Shown here piece by piece: positions 34,681-44,043 of a DNA stretch of 64,000 bases. Numbering within the stretch: position 1 is the first letter of the stretch; every line of letters starts with the position of its first letter. The DNA comes from Nonomuraea typhae (lineage in GTDB: Bacteria > Actinomycetota > Actinomycetes > Streptosporangiales > Streptosporangiaceae). Both the position numbers and the translations under genes were made by a program. The stretch is taken from positions 1-64,000 of the forward strand of contig NZ_VRLV01000024.1 in assembly GCF_009760925.1 (NCBI RefSeq). Direction: 5' to 3'. The notes beneath the pieces were generated by a model. The model worked only from the letters and a program-made list of their open reading frames with translations, made no database searches and was not told the DNA's origin.

Positions 34681-34759
34681 GAACCCCCTTGTCGCGATCT
34701 TGCTACCCGGAGATCCCTCTAGAGCTGGTAGGGAGATCGCAAGATCATTTCAGGGGTTC
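34681..34759. repeat. Nested inverted repeats between thiolase and tyrosinase genes
   Basis: Outer arms GAACCCC (34681-34687) and GGGGTTC (34753-34759), and inner arms GATCTTGC and GCAAGATC, enclose AGATCCCTCTAGAG...AGGGAGATC. The region could be the thiolase terminator or an operator just upstream of the tyrosinase start (34676). Structure is seen; function is not known. Confidence 0.5.
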
Positions 34760-34799
34760 CGTTCACCGGGGGAGCCCGCCAGAACTCCCCCGGCGCGCT

Positions 34800-35945
34800 C
34801 TACAGGCGCTCGATGATGGTGACGTTGGCCTGGCCGCCGCCCTCGCACATCGTCTGCAGGCCGTACCTGCCGCCGGTGCGCTCCAGCTCGTTCAGCAGCT
34901 TCGTCATCAGGATCGCGCCGGTGCCGCCCAGCGGGTGGCCCAGGGCGATGGCGCCGCCGTTCGGGTTGACCCTGGCCGGGTCCGCGCCCAGCTCCTTCGT
35001 CCACGCCAGAGGGACCGGCGCGAACGCCTCGTTGATCTCGACCACGTCGATCTGGTCGATCGACATGCCCGCCTTCTTCAGCGCCTTCCGCGTGGCCGGG
35101 ATCGGCGCGGTCAGCATGAAGACGGGGTCGTCGCCGGTCAGCGCGAGCTGGTGGATGCGGGCGCGCGGGGTCAGGCCATGGTCCTTGACCGCCTGCTCCG
35201 AGGCGATGAGCACCGCGCCGGAGCCGTCGGAGATCTGCGAGGAGGTGGCCGCGGTGATCACGCCGCCCTCCTTGAGCGTCTTCAGCGCCGCCATCTTCTC
35301 CAGCGTCGTGTCCGGCCGGGGGCCCTCGTCGTCATGCACGCCGTTGACCGGGACGATCTGGTCCTTGAAGTGCCCGTTGGCGATGGCCTTGGCCGCGCGC
35401 TGGTGCGACTCGTAGGCGAACTGCTCGAGCTCCTCGCGGGTCAGGCCCCACTTCTCGCACATCAGCTCCGCGCCGCGGAACTGGGAAATTTCCTGCTTTC
35501 CATACCGCTCGACCCACATGTCGCCGAAGGGGAACGGCATTCCCTTCTCCAGCGCCGCCGTGATCGACGAACCCATGGGCACCACGCTCATCGACTCCAC
35601 GCCGGCCGCCACGACGAGGTCCTGGGTGCCGGACAGGACGCCTTGCGCGGCGAAGTGGATCGACTGCTGCGAGGAGCCGCACTGCCGGTCGATCGTGACC
35701 CCGGCCGTGGTCTCCGGCAGGCCCGCGCTCAGCCAGGCGTTGCGGGCGATGTCCATGCTCTGCGGGCCGAACTGCATGACGCAGCCCATGATCACGTCCT
35801 CGACCGCCGCGGGGTCCACGCCGGTCCGGTCGATGAGCGCCTTCAGCGTCTGCGCGGCCAGGTCAGTGGGGTGGACGGTGGAAAGGCCGCCCTTCTTCTT
35901 GCCGACCGGGGAACGGACCGCCCCGACGATGTACGCCTCTGCCAC
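34800..35945 (-). CDS. Acetyl-CoA C-acyltransferase (thiolase)
   Basis: A 381-residue thiolase. The active-site Cys is in DRQCGSSQQSIHFAAQG (about residue 88), with GVESMSVVPMGS, the NEAFAPVPLAW motif, NPNGGAIALGHPLGGTG (catalytic His) and a C-terminal MCEGGGQANVTIIERL with the second catalytic Cys. It cleaves 3-ketoacyl-CoA or condenses acetyl-CoA. The GTG at 35945 has GGAGGG four bases upstream; longer frames are rejected. The other beta-oxidation genes of the window are on separate transcripts. Confidence 0.94.
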   Translation of the reverse strand: MAEAYIVGAVRSPVGKKKGGLSTVHPTDLAAQTLKALIDRTGVDPAAVEDVIMGCVMQFGPQSMDIARNAWLSAGLPETTAGVTIDRQCGSSQQSIHFAAQGVLSGTQDLVVAAGVESMSVVPMGSSITAALEKGMPFPFGDMWVERYGKQEISQFRGAELMCEKWGLTREELEQFAYESHQRAAKAIANGHFKDQIVPVNGVHDDEGPRPDTTLEKMAALKTLKEGGVITAATSSQISDGSGAVLIASEQAVKDHGLTPRARIHQLALTGDDPVFMLTAPIPATRKALKKAGMSIDQIDVVEINEAFAPVPLAWTKELGADPARVNPNGGAIALGHPLGGTGAILMTKLLNELERTGGRYGLQTMCEGGGQANVTIIERL

Positions 35946-36006
35946 AGTGCCCTCCATGAAACCGAGCATGATTCGGTTACTGAGGAGACTACAACAGAAT
36001 GATGCT

Positions 36007-36663
36007 CTACAGGAGATCCCCCGGCTCGTCGATCCGGAAGCACCACCGGTCCACCGCGATCCCCTGAAGGGCCTCGGCCAGCCGCAGCGCCAGCTCGCCG
36101 ACCATCTCCAGGTCCTCGCCCCGCAGCTCCACCGCCGTCAGCTCCGTCGCGAAGGGCAGCAGATCCCGTACGGCAGGCGGCCGCGTCTTCAAAGGCACCA
36201 CGACGGCCTTGAACCCGTCACCCTCGAACGTGCCGTGGTCCTGCGGATCGGTGTCCAGGATCTCCTTGAGCTCCTCGTCGGCCGGCCGTACCGGAACGAT
36301 CACCGCGGCGCCCCGCGGCACGTCCTCGCCCCGCGGATCGCTCACCTCACCCCGGCACACCGCCAGGCCGTTGAACCTGAACGCGATCCCCTCGGCCAGA
36401 TACCGGTCGAAGTAGTCGAACGGCAACGGCCCCTCGGCCGCCACCCGAACCGCCCAGACCTCCTCCAGCTCCCCGCCCACCAGATCGGTCTCCGCCTCGA
36501 CCGCCGCATGCAGCCGTACGTCCGCGGCCAGAATGTCCCCGCCGTCACTCCGGGCGTCGGGATCGGCGAGCTGCACCACACGCAGCACCTCCGCCGGATC
36601 CGGCTTGGCGGGGAAAGCCGCCGTAGGGCCAGTACGCAGTCGCCGCTTCGCCATCCAGCCCAT
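36007..36663 (-). CDS. Conserved hypothetical protein
   Basis: A 218-residue soluble protein without signal or membrane helix; family not recognised. The middle part PLPFDYFDRYLAEGIAFRFN and the end VDRWCFRIDEPGDLL are distinctive. It is acidic overall with a basic N terminus (MGWMAKRRLRTG). It starts ten bases after the first sortase gene on the same strand and may be co-transcribed. An internal ATG three codons in (MAKRRL) could also be the start. Confidence 0.6.
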   Translation of the reverse strand: MGWMAKRRLRTGPTAAFPAKPDPAEVLRVVQLADPDARSDGGDILAADVRLHAAVEAETDLVGGELEEVWAVRVAAEGPLPFDYFDRYLAEGIAFRFNGLAVCRGEVSDPRGEDVPRGAAVIVPVRPADEELKEILDTDPQDHGTFEGDGFKAVVVPLKTRPPAVRDLLPFATELTAVELRGEDLEMVGELALRLAEALQGIAVDRWCFRIDEPGDLL

Positions 36664-36673
36664 GCGCGTGTCC

Positions 36674-37405
36674 TCAGCTTCTGTAAGAGCTCGTCATTGT
36701 CGCGTAGACGATGATGTTGTCCGTGTAGTGCCCGATGGAGCGGTTGTAGAAGCCGCCACAGGTGATCAGGTGGAGCTGGGGGTTGCCGCCCTGGTCACCG
36801 TAGACGCGCTGGGTCGGGAAGGTCGTCTTGGCGGCCTGCTCCACCCCGCCCACGGTGAACACGGCCGTCACGCCGTCCTGGCGCTTGACCTCGATGGTGT
36901 CCCCATTGCGGATCTCGTACAAGCGGTTGAACACCGCCGTTCCCCGCCGGGTGTCCTTGTGCCCCAGCATCACCGACGGCCCCGCCTCACCCGCCGTCGG
37001 CCCGTGCCGGTACCACCCGACCAGATTCGGGTTGTCCACCGACGGAACCTGGATCGCGCCCCGCTTGTCCGTCCCCACGGAGGAAATCGGCGCGTTGATC
37101 CCCAGCCGCTTGATGACGATCCGCTTGGGCGTCGACGGCAGCATCGCCGGCGCCGGATTGATCGGCGGCAGCGGGGGCGGGACCGTGGGCTCGGCCTTGA
37201 ACAACGCCTGCTGCGGGGGTCCCGTCTGCTTACCCTCCGGCTGCACCCCCAGCGGAAGGCTGTCGCGCGCCAAGCCGTACTCCTCCGGCGACCCCGACAC
37301 GATCAGCAGCCCCGCCACGACCGTCACCACACCCGCGATGGCCGCGAGAACAAGCGCGATCCGCAGGCCGCCTCCCCCGTTGCTCTGGGGGTACTCCCCG
37401 CTCAC
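36674..37405 (-). CDS. Class F sortase
   Basis: A 243-residue sortase: membrane helix at residues 15-37, Pro-rich linker and a C-terminal catalytic domain (about 95-243). The catalytic His is in MLGHKDTRRG, the Cys in LHLITCGGFYN, and an Arg follows in YNRSIGHYTDN. Such transpeptidases attach surface proteins to the cell wall or cleave them. The gene begins six bases after the end of a surface-protein gene, its probable substrate. Paralogous to the sortase at 38887. Confidence 0.92.
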   Translation of the reverse strand: MSGEYPQSNGGGGLRIALVLAAIAGVVTVVAGLLIVSGSPEEYGLARDSLPLGVQPEGKQTGPPQQALFKAEPTVPPPLPPINPAPAMLPSTPKRIVIKRLGINAPISSVGTDKRGAIQVPSVDNPNLVGWYRHGPTAGEAGPSVMLGHKDTRRGTAVFNRLYEIRNGDTIEVKRQDGVTAVFTVGGVEQAAKTTFPTQRVYGDQGGNPQLHLITCGGFYNRSIGHYTDNIIVYATMTSSYRS

Positions 37406-37411
37406 GCCGCC

Positions 37412-38755
37412 TCAGCCCCGACTGAGCCCACGCCGCCGCATCACCAGCCCGCCGACACCGGCGGCCAGGATGAGCAACGAACCGGTCAGGATGAACATCC
37501 GCCCATCGGGACCCACCCCACCGCCACCACCGGTATCGGCACCGGCCTTGGGGGTCTTGGTGACCTTGCCACCGTTGTCCTTGGGGGTTTCGGTTACGAA
37601 CTTGGTGGTGGTTTTCGTGGGTTTGGGGGTGGCGCTGGTGGTGGTCGCGCTCGGACTGGGGCTCTGACTGCCGGTTCCTGCGCTCACGGTCACCTTGTAG
37701 CTCTTGGGCGTGCTGGACGGCACACACTTGAGCGCCGGGTCGCTGGCCGAGGTGCCGAAGGCCAGCGTGTCGGCGATGATCGTCATTTCGCCGGTCGTGG
37801 TTGGCTTGATCTTGACGGTGATGACCGGGATCACGATGTCTGAGCCGGCGGTGGTGGAGCCGGTGTAGGAGATCTCACCCGTGGCGGTGTTCGGCGCGCC
37901 CGCGCCGGTCGCCTTGATGGTGCCGAACACCTTGCTGCCCGACGCCGGGAAGCCCCCGACCGGGACCTTCAGCGGGTCGCCGGTGTCCTGGACGGTGCTG
38001 GTCCAGCTGATGGAGGCGTCAGTGTTGGCCGTGACGGTGGTGGGCGGGGCGAGAACGACTTTGATGTCGGCCGCGCCTAGGTAGGTCGGCTCGCCCTTGG
38101 CGGTGCAGTCGTACTGGATGATCTCGTCACCTGTGCCGGTGCCCGTTTGCACCGGGATCGAGATCGTGGCTGGTGTCGCGGTGGTAAGCGTGCAGTCGGT
38201 AGTTACGGCGGCGGTTCCGCCTGGCGGTGTGACGACCAGTTGCAGGGTCTTAGCCGTCTGCACAGTGCCAGGGGATAGCGTCACCGTCCCCGCGGCGCTA
38301 GGTGCCGTCACATTGGCGGTGACCGTCGTCGGATTGGGTGTGTAGGTAGCACCCGCTGCCACAGCCAGGGCCAGGGTGTGCGCCGACGCTCCGACCAGCG
38401 ACGCCGGACTGCCACCACCGCCCACCGTCAGCGTGCTCTTGATCTCCACCTTCGTGTTGACCGCCAATGCCTGAGCGGCCTTCAGCGTCGTAGGCAACGT
38501 CCACGTGACTTGAGCTTGCTTGCTCGGCTCAACGGAGGTGGGCGTGGCGACTTTCAACGTCACAGCTGTGTTGGCCTCGAAGGCCCCTGCCGCACAGTTA
38601 TAGGTGAGCGTTTGCTCAGCAAGCGCCCCGGCGGATGCCTGAGCCGCGGCCGGGGAAGACAGGAGGGCGGAACCTGTGACGAAGGCGAGCACGCTCGCTA
38701 TCCCCAGGGCGGATGTCTTCTGGGCGAGGCGGCGCCGCGCCTTGGACGTCAGCAC
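37412..38755 (-). CDS. Surface protein with sortase-type C-terminal anchor
   Basis: About 447 residues: a Sec signal peptide cut near SPAAAQA, two or three Ig-like beta domains rich in Thr/Val (residues about 45-370, each with a cysteine pair), a Pro/Ser/Thr stalk (PSATTTSATPKPTKTTT) and the anchor TPKAGADTGGGGG, a membrane helix (MFILTGSLLILAAGVGGLV) and MRRRG. The layout is that of a wall-anchored protein, but with ADTGG in place of LPxTG. The GTG at 38755 has CGGAGA upstream. It is followed immediately by a class F sortase gene. Confidence 0.82.
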   Translation of the reverse strand: MLTSKARRRLAQKTSALGIASVLAFVTGSALLSSPAAAQASAGALAEQTLTYNCAAGAFEANTAVTLKVATPTSVEPSKQAQVTWTLPTTLKAAQALAVNTKVEIKSTLTVGGGGSPASLVGASAHTLALAVAAGATYTPNPTTVTANVTAPSAAGTVTLSPGTVQTAKTLQLVVTPPGGTAAVTTDCTLTTATPATISIPVQTGTGTGDEIIQYDCTAKGEPTYLGAADIKVVLAPPTTVTANTDASISWTSTVQDTGDPLKVPVGGFPASGSKVFGTIKATGAGAPNTATGEISYTGSTTAGSDIVIPVITVKIKPTTTGEMTIIADTLAFGTSASDPALKCVPSSTPKSYKVTVSAGTGSQSPSPSATTTSATPKPTKTTTKFVTETPKDNGGKVTKTPKAGADTGGGGGVGPDGRMFILTGSLLILAAGVGGLVMRRRGLSRG

Positions 38756-38886
38756 TGTCTGTCTCCGTTCCAGCACAGGTTCAACAGGCGTACCAGGATT
38801 CCAGCCCTTGGTCACGGTTAGGTAGAGATCTTACGAACTGTGCCTGTAAATCTCCTGTAAACCACAAAACCATCACCATGGGCTAG

Positions 38887-39687
38887 TCAGCCCTTCTTCT
38901 TGGACAAGGTCGCATACACGATGACGTTGTCCGCATAGCTGTGGGCCGCCTTGTTGTACACGCCGCCGCAGGTCACCAGGCGGAGCTGGGCGTCGGCCGT
39001 GTTGCCGTACACGCGGGCCGTCGGGAAGGCGTTCTTGCTCACCTGCTCGATGCCGCTCACCGTGAAGCGGGTGACCTTGCCGTCTGTGCGGTAGACGTAG
39101 ATGCTGTCGCCCTTGGCCAGTTCCGCCAGGCGGCTGAACACCGCGGGGCCCTTGCGGGTGTTCACGTGGCCGTTGATGACGGCGGGGCCGAGTTCGCCGG
39201 GGACGGGGCTGTGGCGGTACCAGCCGGTCAGGTTCGGCTTCGACAGTGTCGGGACGCCCAGGTTGCCGTTCGCGTCCAGGGTGACGGCGCCGATCGGGGC
39301 GCTCACCTTGATCTTGGGGATGCGGATGCGCTCCGGCTTGGCCTTCTTCGACGGGGTTTTGGCCGTCGGGATGGGAGCTATCGGCGGCAGGGCGGCCAGC
39401 GGGGGCGGGGCGTCCAGTTTCGCGGGGGTCAACGGGACGTTCTTGCCGCCCGGGCCGACGGTCGGCGGCAGCTCGAAGGCGCCGGCGTGCTGGATCTCGA
39501 TCGGAGTCGGCTGCTCCGGCCGGCGGGGGTCGGTGGCGGCGGCCAGGTTGCCTCCGGCGGTGGAGGGTGCGGCCAGCGTGGGCGCCAGTTGCAGGACGCC
39601 CAGAGTCACCGCGGCCACTCCGGCCAGCGAGCCGGCGACCAGCAGACCCGGCAGCGCCCGGTTCATGGGGTTCTTCCGCTCGCTCAT
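38887..39687 (-). CDS. Class F sortase, second copy
   Basis: A 266-residue sortase with an N-terminal membrane helix (about 10-32), a long Pro-rich linker and catalytic motifs VINGHVNTRKG (His), LRLVTCGGVYN (Cys) and a downstream Lys/Tyr segment. In the first copy the YN is followed by Arg; here it is followed by Lys (YNKAAHSYADN), so the catalytic Arg must lie elsewhere, possibly in FPTARVYGN. ATG 39687 overlaps the stop of the upstream surface-protein gene (TGATG); GTG 39690 is the alternative. Confidence 0.9.
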   Translation of the reverse strand: MSERKNPMNRALPGLLVAGSLAGVAAVTLGVLQLAPTLAAPSTAGGNLAAATDPRRPEQPTPIEIQHAGAFELPPTVGPGGKNVPLTPAKLDAPPPLAALPPIAPIPTAKTPSKKAKPERIRIPKIKVSAPIGAVTLDANGNLGVPTLSKPNLTGWYRHSPVPGELGPAVINGHVNTRKGPAVFSRLAELAKGDSIYVYRTDGKVTRFTVSGIEQVSKNAFPTARVYGNTADAQLRLVTCGGVYNKAAHSYADNVIVYATLSKKKG

Positions 39688-41006
39688 CACTTCGCTCCTC
39701 CGGCGTGGCCCGCGCGGCGCCGCCGTACCATCAGCCCGCCCGTCGCGCTGAGCATCAGCAGGACCGCGCCCCCTCCGATCAGCGCGTACGGCCGGCCGCT
39801 CCCCTCCGGGGCCTCGCCGGTCTCCACGCCGCCCTTCGGGGTCTTGAGGACTTGGGCGGCGGCCTTCACGTACCGGGTGGTGGTGGGTGTGGCGGAGGCG
39901 CGGGGGGTGGAGGTGTTCACGCTCACCCGGCCGGGGCCCACGGGGACGAGCGGGTTCTCGTTGTTGTTGCCGTTGCCGTTTCCGCCGCCGTTGCCGGGTG
40001 GGGGGTTGCCGGGCGGAGGAGTGGTGGGCGGGGTGGTCGTCGGCGTGGGGGTGGTGGGCGTGTCCGTGGGGGCGCCGGGGACGACGATTTCGATGAAGTC
40101 CTTGCCGCTGGTGCGGGTGCAGGTGGCCTTGTCACGCTGAGGGGGTTCGGCCATCTTGCCGGTGATCACCTTGATGGCGTCGAGGTATGCCTGCTTGTCC
40201 TCGAGGTTGGTGATCTCCAGGGTGTGTTCGCGATAGTCCAGCGGGGAGGACGTCCACGACCAGAGCTTGTACTTGCTCTCACGGGGGCCGGGGGTGCTGG
40301 GGTCCACATCCTGCGGGGAGGTGGGCTGGCCGTCCAGACGCACCTGGACTTTGCCCAGGCCGGTTTCGCGGCGCCCGATGTACTCCACGCCGGTGCCGAC
40401 GAACTTGAACGTCGCGTTGGCGTTCTTGGTGGTGGTCTGATGGAGGTTGTCGTGGTGATCGCCTTCACCGGGAGTGGGCTTGTAGGTCCAGTCCGCTGTG
40501 TAGGTGATGCGAGGGTCGTCGTTGTTGACCGTGACGTCGCTCTCGACCGGGGTGAAGCGGACCTCCATCGGGCCCGGCTTGATGCGGATCTTCCCTGGCT
40601 CGTCGAGCGTGGCCGACTTCGACAGACCCTCCGGCAGTTCCAGCGTGTCGCCGGGGCTCAGGCGGGCCTGCTTCTTGCGGCCTTCGGGGCGGAGTTCGCC
40701 GTTCCAGGCGCCGGTGAGGTCTACCTCGCCATGCAGGCTCAGGTCAGATCCCGCGGCGAAGAATCCGGGCGAACCGAATCGGGGGTTGCCCCGGTACTCG
40801 ATGCGCCACATGATCTGCAGCAGGCCACCGACGATCTTGGGCTCGATGGATGCCTCGAGCTCGACTCCGCTGCCGGCGACACCGTCTTTGCAGAGGTATG
40901 TCGCGACCAGGGAGTCCGCTTGGCTGGGAGGGGACGACACCACGAACACCGCGGATGCCGCCAGCCCGACCGATGAGGCCACCACTGCCTTGCGCCACCG
41001 ACTCAC
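39687..41006 (-). CDS. Surface protein with sortase-type C-terminal anchor, second copy
   Basis: About 439 residues: signal peptide (about 1-32, SSPPSQADS), an Ig-like N-terminal domain, a central carbohydrate-binding-like beta-sandwich (about 175-300; GTGVEYIGRRETGLGKVQV and HTLEITNLEDKQAYLDAIK), a Pro/Thr/Gly/Asn-rich stalk, then TPKGGVETGEAPEG, a membrane helix and VRRRRAG. The anchor repeats the TPK-G-G-x-x-TG pattern of the other surface protein in this locus. The GTG at 41006 has CGGAG upstream. Translationally linked to the downstream class F sortase gene. Confidence 0.82.
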   Translation of the reverse strand: MSRWRKAVVASSVGLAASAVFVVSSPPSQADSLVATYLCKDGVAGSGVELEASIEPKIVGGLLQIMWRIEYRGNPRFGSPGFFAAGSDLSLHGEVDLTGAWNGELRPEGRKKQARLSPGDTLELPEGLSKSATLDEPGKIRIKPGPMEVRFTPVESDVTVNNDDPRITYTADWTYKPTPGEGDHHDNLHQTTTKNANATFKFVGTGVEYIGRRETGLGKVQVRLDGQPTSPQDVDPSTPGPRESKYKLWSWTSSPLDYREHTLEITNLEDKQAYLDAIKVITGKMAEPPQRDKATCTRTSGKDFIEIVVPGAPTDTPTTPTPTTTPPTTPPPGNPPPGNGGGNGNGNNNENPLVPVGPGRVSVNTSTPRASATPTTTRYVKAAAQVLKTPKGGVETGEAPEGSGRPYALIGGGAVLLMLSATGGLMVRRRRAGHAGGAK

Positions 41007-41121
41007 GGTCACTCCGATCACCCAGGTAAACCAAAGGTAGATCTTAGGGTCGGATACGGCGGCGAACGGTGTGATATCCCGCACCGGTTGGGACTTGTGA
41101 TAAAGCCGTGTCCCGTTTGGC

Positions 41122-41256
41122 TCAGAAGGACAGGAGCCTCGCCAGCAGCGAGGGCCGCTTCGGGCGGACGGCGCGGGCGCGGCGCTCGGCTTCGGCGGCC
41201 TTGCGGAGGTCCTCGGCGCGGTTCTTCATGACCAGGTATTCAAACTCTGCGTTCAT
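41122..41256 (-). CDS. Small conserved basic protein, 44 residues
   Basis: A 44-residue ORF: MNAEFEYLVMKNRAEDLRK, an Ala/Arg-rich helix (residues 12-33) and a basic tail RPKRPSLLARLLSF. It has the amphipathic helix and GC3 bias of a real gene, and small proteins of this type (NAEFEY, RAEDLR) recur in actinomycete genomes. No strong ribosome-binding site is seen. It lies in the 300-base gap between the surface-protein operon and the LuxR-type regulator. Function unknown. Confidence 0.55.
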   Translation of the reverse strand: MNAEFEYLVMKNRAEDLRKAAEAERRARAVRPKRPSLLARLLSF

Positions 41257-41304
41257 GGTTCAAGGTTCGCGCTAAGGCCCATGCGGGCGCATGAGGCGGA
41301 TGCC

Positions 41305-43943
41305 TTAGATCAGCGCGGCCAGCTGCGACCTAGACGCGATGCCCAGCTTAGGGAACGCCTTATACAGGTGGTAGCCGACGGTCCGGGGGCTGAGGAAGAG
41401 CTGGGCGGCGATGTCCCGGTTGGAGGCGCCGGTGGCGGCCAGCCGTACCACCTGGCGTTCCTGGGCGGTCAGCACGCTGAGCGGGTCGTCGTCGCGGCGC
41501 GGGGCGGCGGGGACGTCGCCGGTGAGGCGGAGTTCGGCGCGGGCCCGCTCGGCCCACAGGGTCATGCCGAGCCGGTCGAACGTCTCCAGCGCGGCCCGCA
41601 GTTGCGTGCGGGACTCGGCCCGGCGGCGGGCGCGGCGCAGCCACTCGCCGTACAGCAGCCGGGTGCGCGCCTCCTCCTGCGGCTGCTCGCCGTCGGCATG
41701 CAGGTGTACGGCGTGGCCGTAGTGTTCCTCCGAGTCGGTCACCAGTGCCTGGCAGCGCGCCGCCACGGCCAGGGCGGACGGCAGGCCGACGGCCTCGGCC
41801 CACTCGGCGAACCGGTCAGAGGCGGTCCGGGCCTGGGCGTCGGAGCGCAGCCGGACGGCCGCCTCCACGACATCGGGCGCCATGAAGATCGACAAGGGTG
41901 TGTGGGCGGGGCCGGAGAAGGGCTCCATGGCTTTCAGCGCGGCCTCCGGACGGCCGGCGGAAAGCTCCAGCCGCCCCACCGCCCACGCGACATCAGCCCC
42001 CACCCCGGCCAAGGCACCGGCCCCGGCGAAGGTCCCCGTCGCGGCGCGCGGGTCCTCCCCCATCTCGGCGCGGGCCAAAGCGAGCGGCCCGTCGAGCAGG
42101 CCGGGGTCGCCGACCAGCGGCATGCCGTCCTCACGGGCCTCGAGCATCTCCTGGTAACGCCCCAGGCAGGCCAGCGCCCGCATGCGGGTGCCGAGCCCGA
42201 TGACCAGCCACCCGTTCATCCCCCGGTCGAGGCAGTCGGCGACGGCATGGGCGGCGACCTTCTCGCTCAAGGTGTACCGCCCCGCGGCCAGCGCCACCTG
42301 GGCGAGGAAGAGCCGCCCCGGGATGCCGAGTCCCGAAATATCGGGGTCGGTGGTCAAACGCTCCATGTGGGGCAGTGCGGCCCGCACGTTCCCGCCGAGC
42401 AGGGCCGCCAGCCCCAGAGCACCCCGCACCAGCGGCACATCCACCGCGGGCATCCGCGCGGCCGCCCGCACGGCCAGCTCCGGCTCCGCCGCGTACCAGG
42501 CGCACCGGATCGCCTCCAGATACAGGTACCCGCCCAGCTCCGGCTCCAGCGGCGCCACGTGCTCCGCCCCGCCCGCGATCACCTCCGACGCCCGCGCGTA
42601 GGCGCCCTTCTCCACCAGCACGTGCGCCCGCACCTGAATGAGGTGGGCGAGGGCCATCGGGTCGGACACGTCGGCGCTGGCCCGGTCCGCGAGCCGGTCG
42701 GCGTGGTCGAGCCTGCCGCCGTCGCTGGCGGCCACGGCCGCGGCGGCCAGCCGTACCGAACGCCTGCCCGGGTCGGGGGTGAGGTCGGCGGCGCGCTCGT
42801 AGGCGGCGGCCATCGCGGCGTAGCCGGAGCGGGTCTGCGCGCGTTCGGCGGCCCGCACCAGTTCGGCGGCGACGTCCTCGTCGGGCGCGACCGTGGCGGC
42901 GGCGAGGTGCCAGGCGCGCCGGTCGGCGTGCTCGTGGCCGTCGAGCACCTCGGCCAGCGCCCGGTGGACGGCCAGCGCGGTCGTGAGGGGCACGTTCTGG
43001 TAGGCCGCGGGCCGGATGAGCGGGTGCCGGAAGGTCACCGCCTGCCCGGCGACCTGGAGGAGCCTGGCCTGCTCGGCGGCCTCCAGGTCACCGGCTCCGG
43101 CGCCGAAGCGCTCGCCCGCGCGCAGGATCACGGCGAGTGAGCCGGTGTCGTCGGCGGCGAGCACGGCCAGCATGAGCTGTGCGCGTTCGGGCAGCGCGGT
43201 GATCTGCCGCACGAACGCCTGCCGGACCCGGCTGGTGACGGGGATCTTGGTGTAGGGGGCGAGGTGGCCGGCCCGCTGTTCCGGGGTGAGGTCGGCGGGC
43301 AGTTCGAGCAGGGCGAGCGGGTTGCCGTCCGCCTCGTCGAGGATGCGGTCGCGGACGGCGGGGGCGAGGTCGGCGGGCAGGAGGGCGAGGGCGCTGTCCC
43401 GGTCCATGCCGCGCAGGGTGAGCTCGGGCAGGCCGGCGGGGTCGTCGGCGTGGCGGGTGGCGAAGACGAGGGCGATGCCTTCGGCGTCGAGGCGGCGGGC
43501 GACGAACGTGAGCGCGTCGAGGGAGGCCCGGTCGAGCCACTGGGTGTCGTCGAATTGAGGCAGAGCAGCGAGCCTTCGCCGGCGATCTCGGCGAGCAGGC
43601 TGAGGACGGCCAGGCCGACGAGGAAGCGGTTCTCGGGCGCCGCCGAGCCGAGGCCGAGCGCGCCCTGAAGGGCCCCGGCCTGGGCTTCCGGCAGGGCGGG
43701 GATGCGGGCGAGTTCGCTGCGCAGCAGCATGTGCAGGGCGGCGAAGGGCAACTCGGCCTCGGACTCGATGCCGGCGCCACGCAGGACCCGCATCTCCCCG
43801 GCCTGCTCGACGGCGTGCGCCAGGAGGGCGGACTTGCCGGCGCCGGGTTCGCCGCGCAGCATGAGGGCCCCGCTGGCACCGTCCCTGGCGGCGGACAGCA
43901 GCCGCTCGATGGCCGCCTGCTCGTGGTCACGCCCATGCAACAT
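41305..43943 (-). pseudogene. LAL-type LuxR regulator split by a frameshift
   Basis: Two frames together encode one large ATP-binding LuxR (LAL) regulator of about 880 residues. The N-terminal part (43943 down to about 43556) starts MLHGRDHEQAAIERLL with Walker A LRGEPGAGKSALL. The frame changes at 43551-43562, where the Walker B region reads LLCL then FDDTQWLD in another frame. The rest continues without a break to 41305 and ends with a LuxR HTH (LTAQERQVVRLAATGASNRDIA, SPRTVGYHLYKAFPKLGI). One added base restores the frame, so this is either a recent pseudogene or a sequence error. An ATG at 43407 could still give a 700-residue product without the ATPase. Confidence 0.8.
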
Positions 43944-44043
43944 GGTGATGAATCTACCGGCGGCCATTTCCCCGGAAACCGGGTATACCTCCGGGTAACA
44001 GAATCGTATTCTGGCGCAAGACATCCACACTTGGAGGCTTCTG

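Noticed and set aside
43540..43570. Programmed ribosomal frameshift in the LAL regulator
   Set aside because: No slippery heptamer or following pseudoknot; the sequence CCTCAATTC does not fit known sites.
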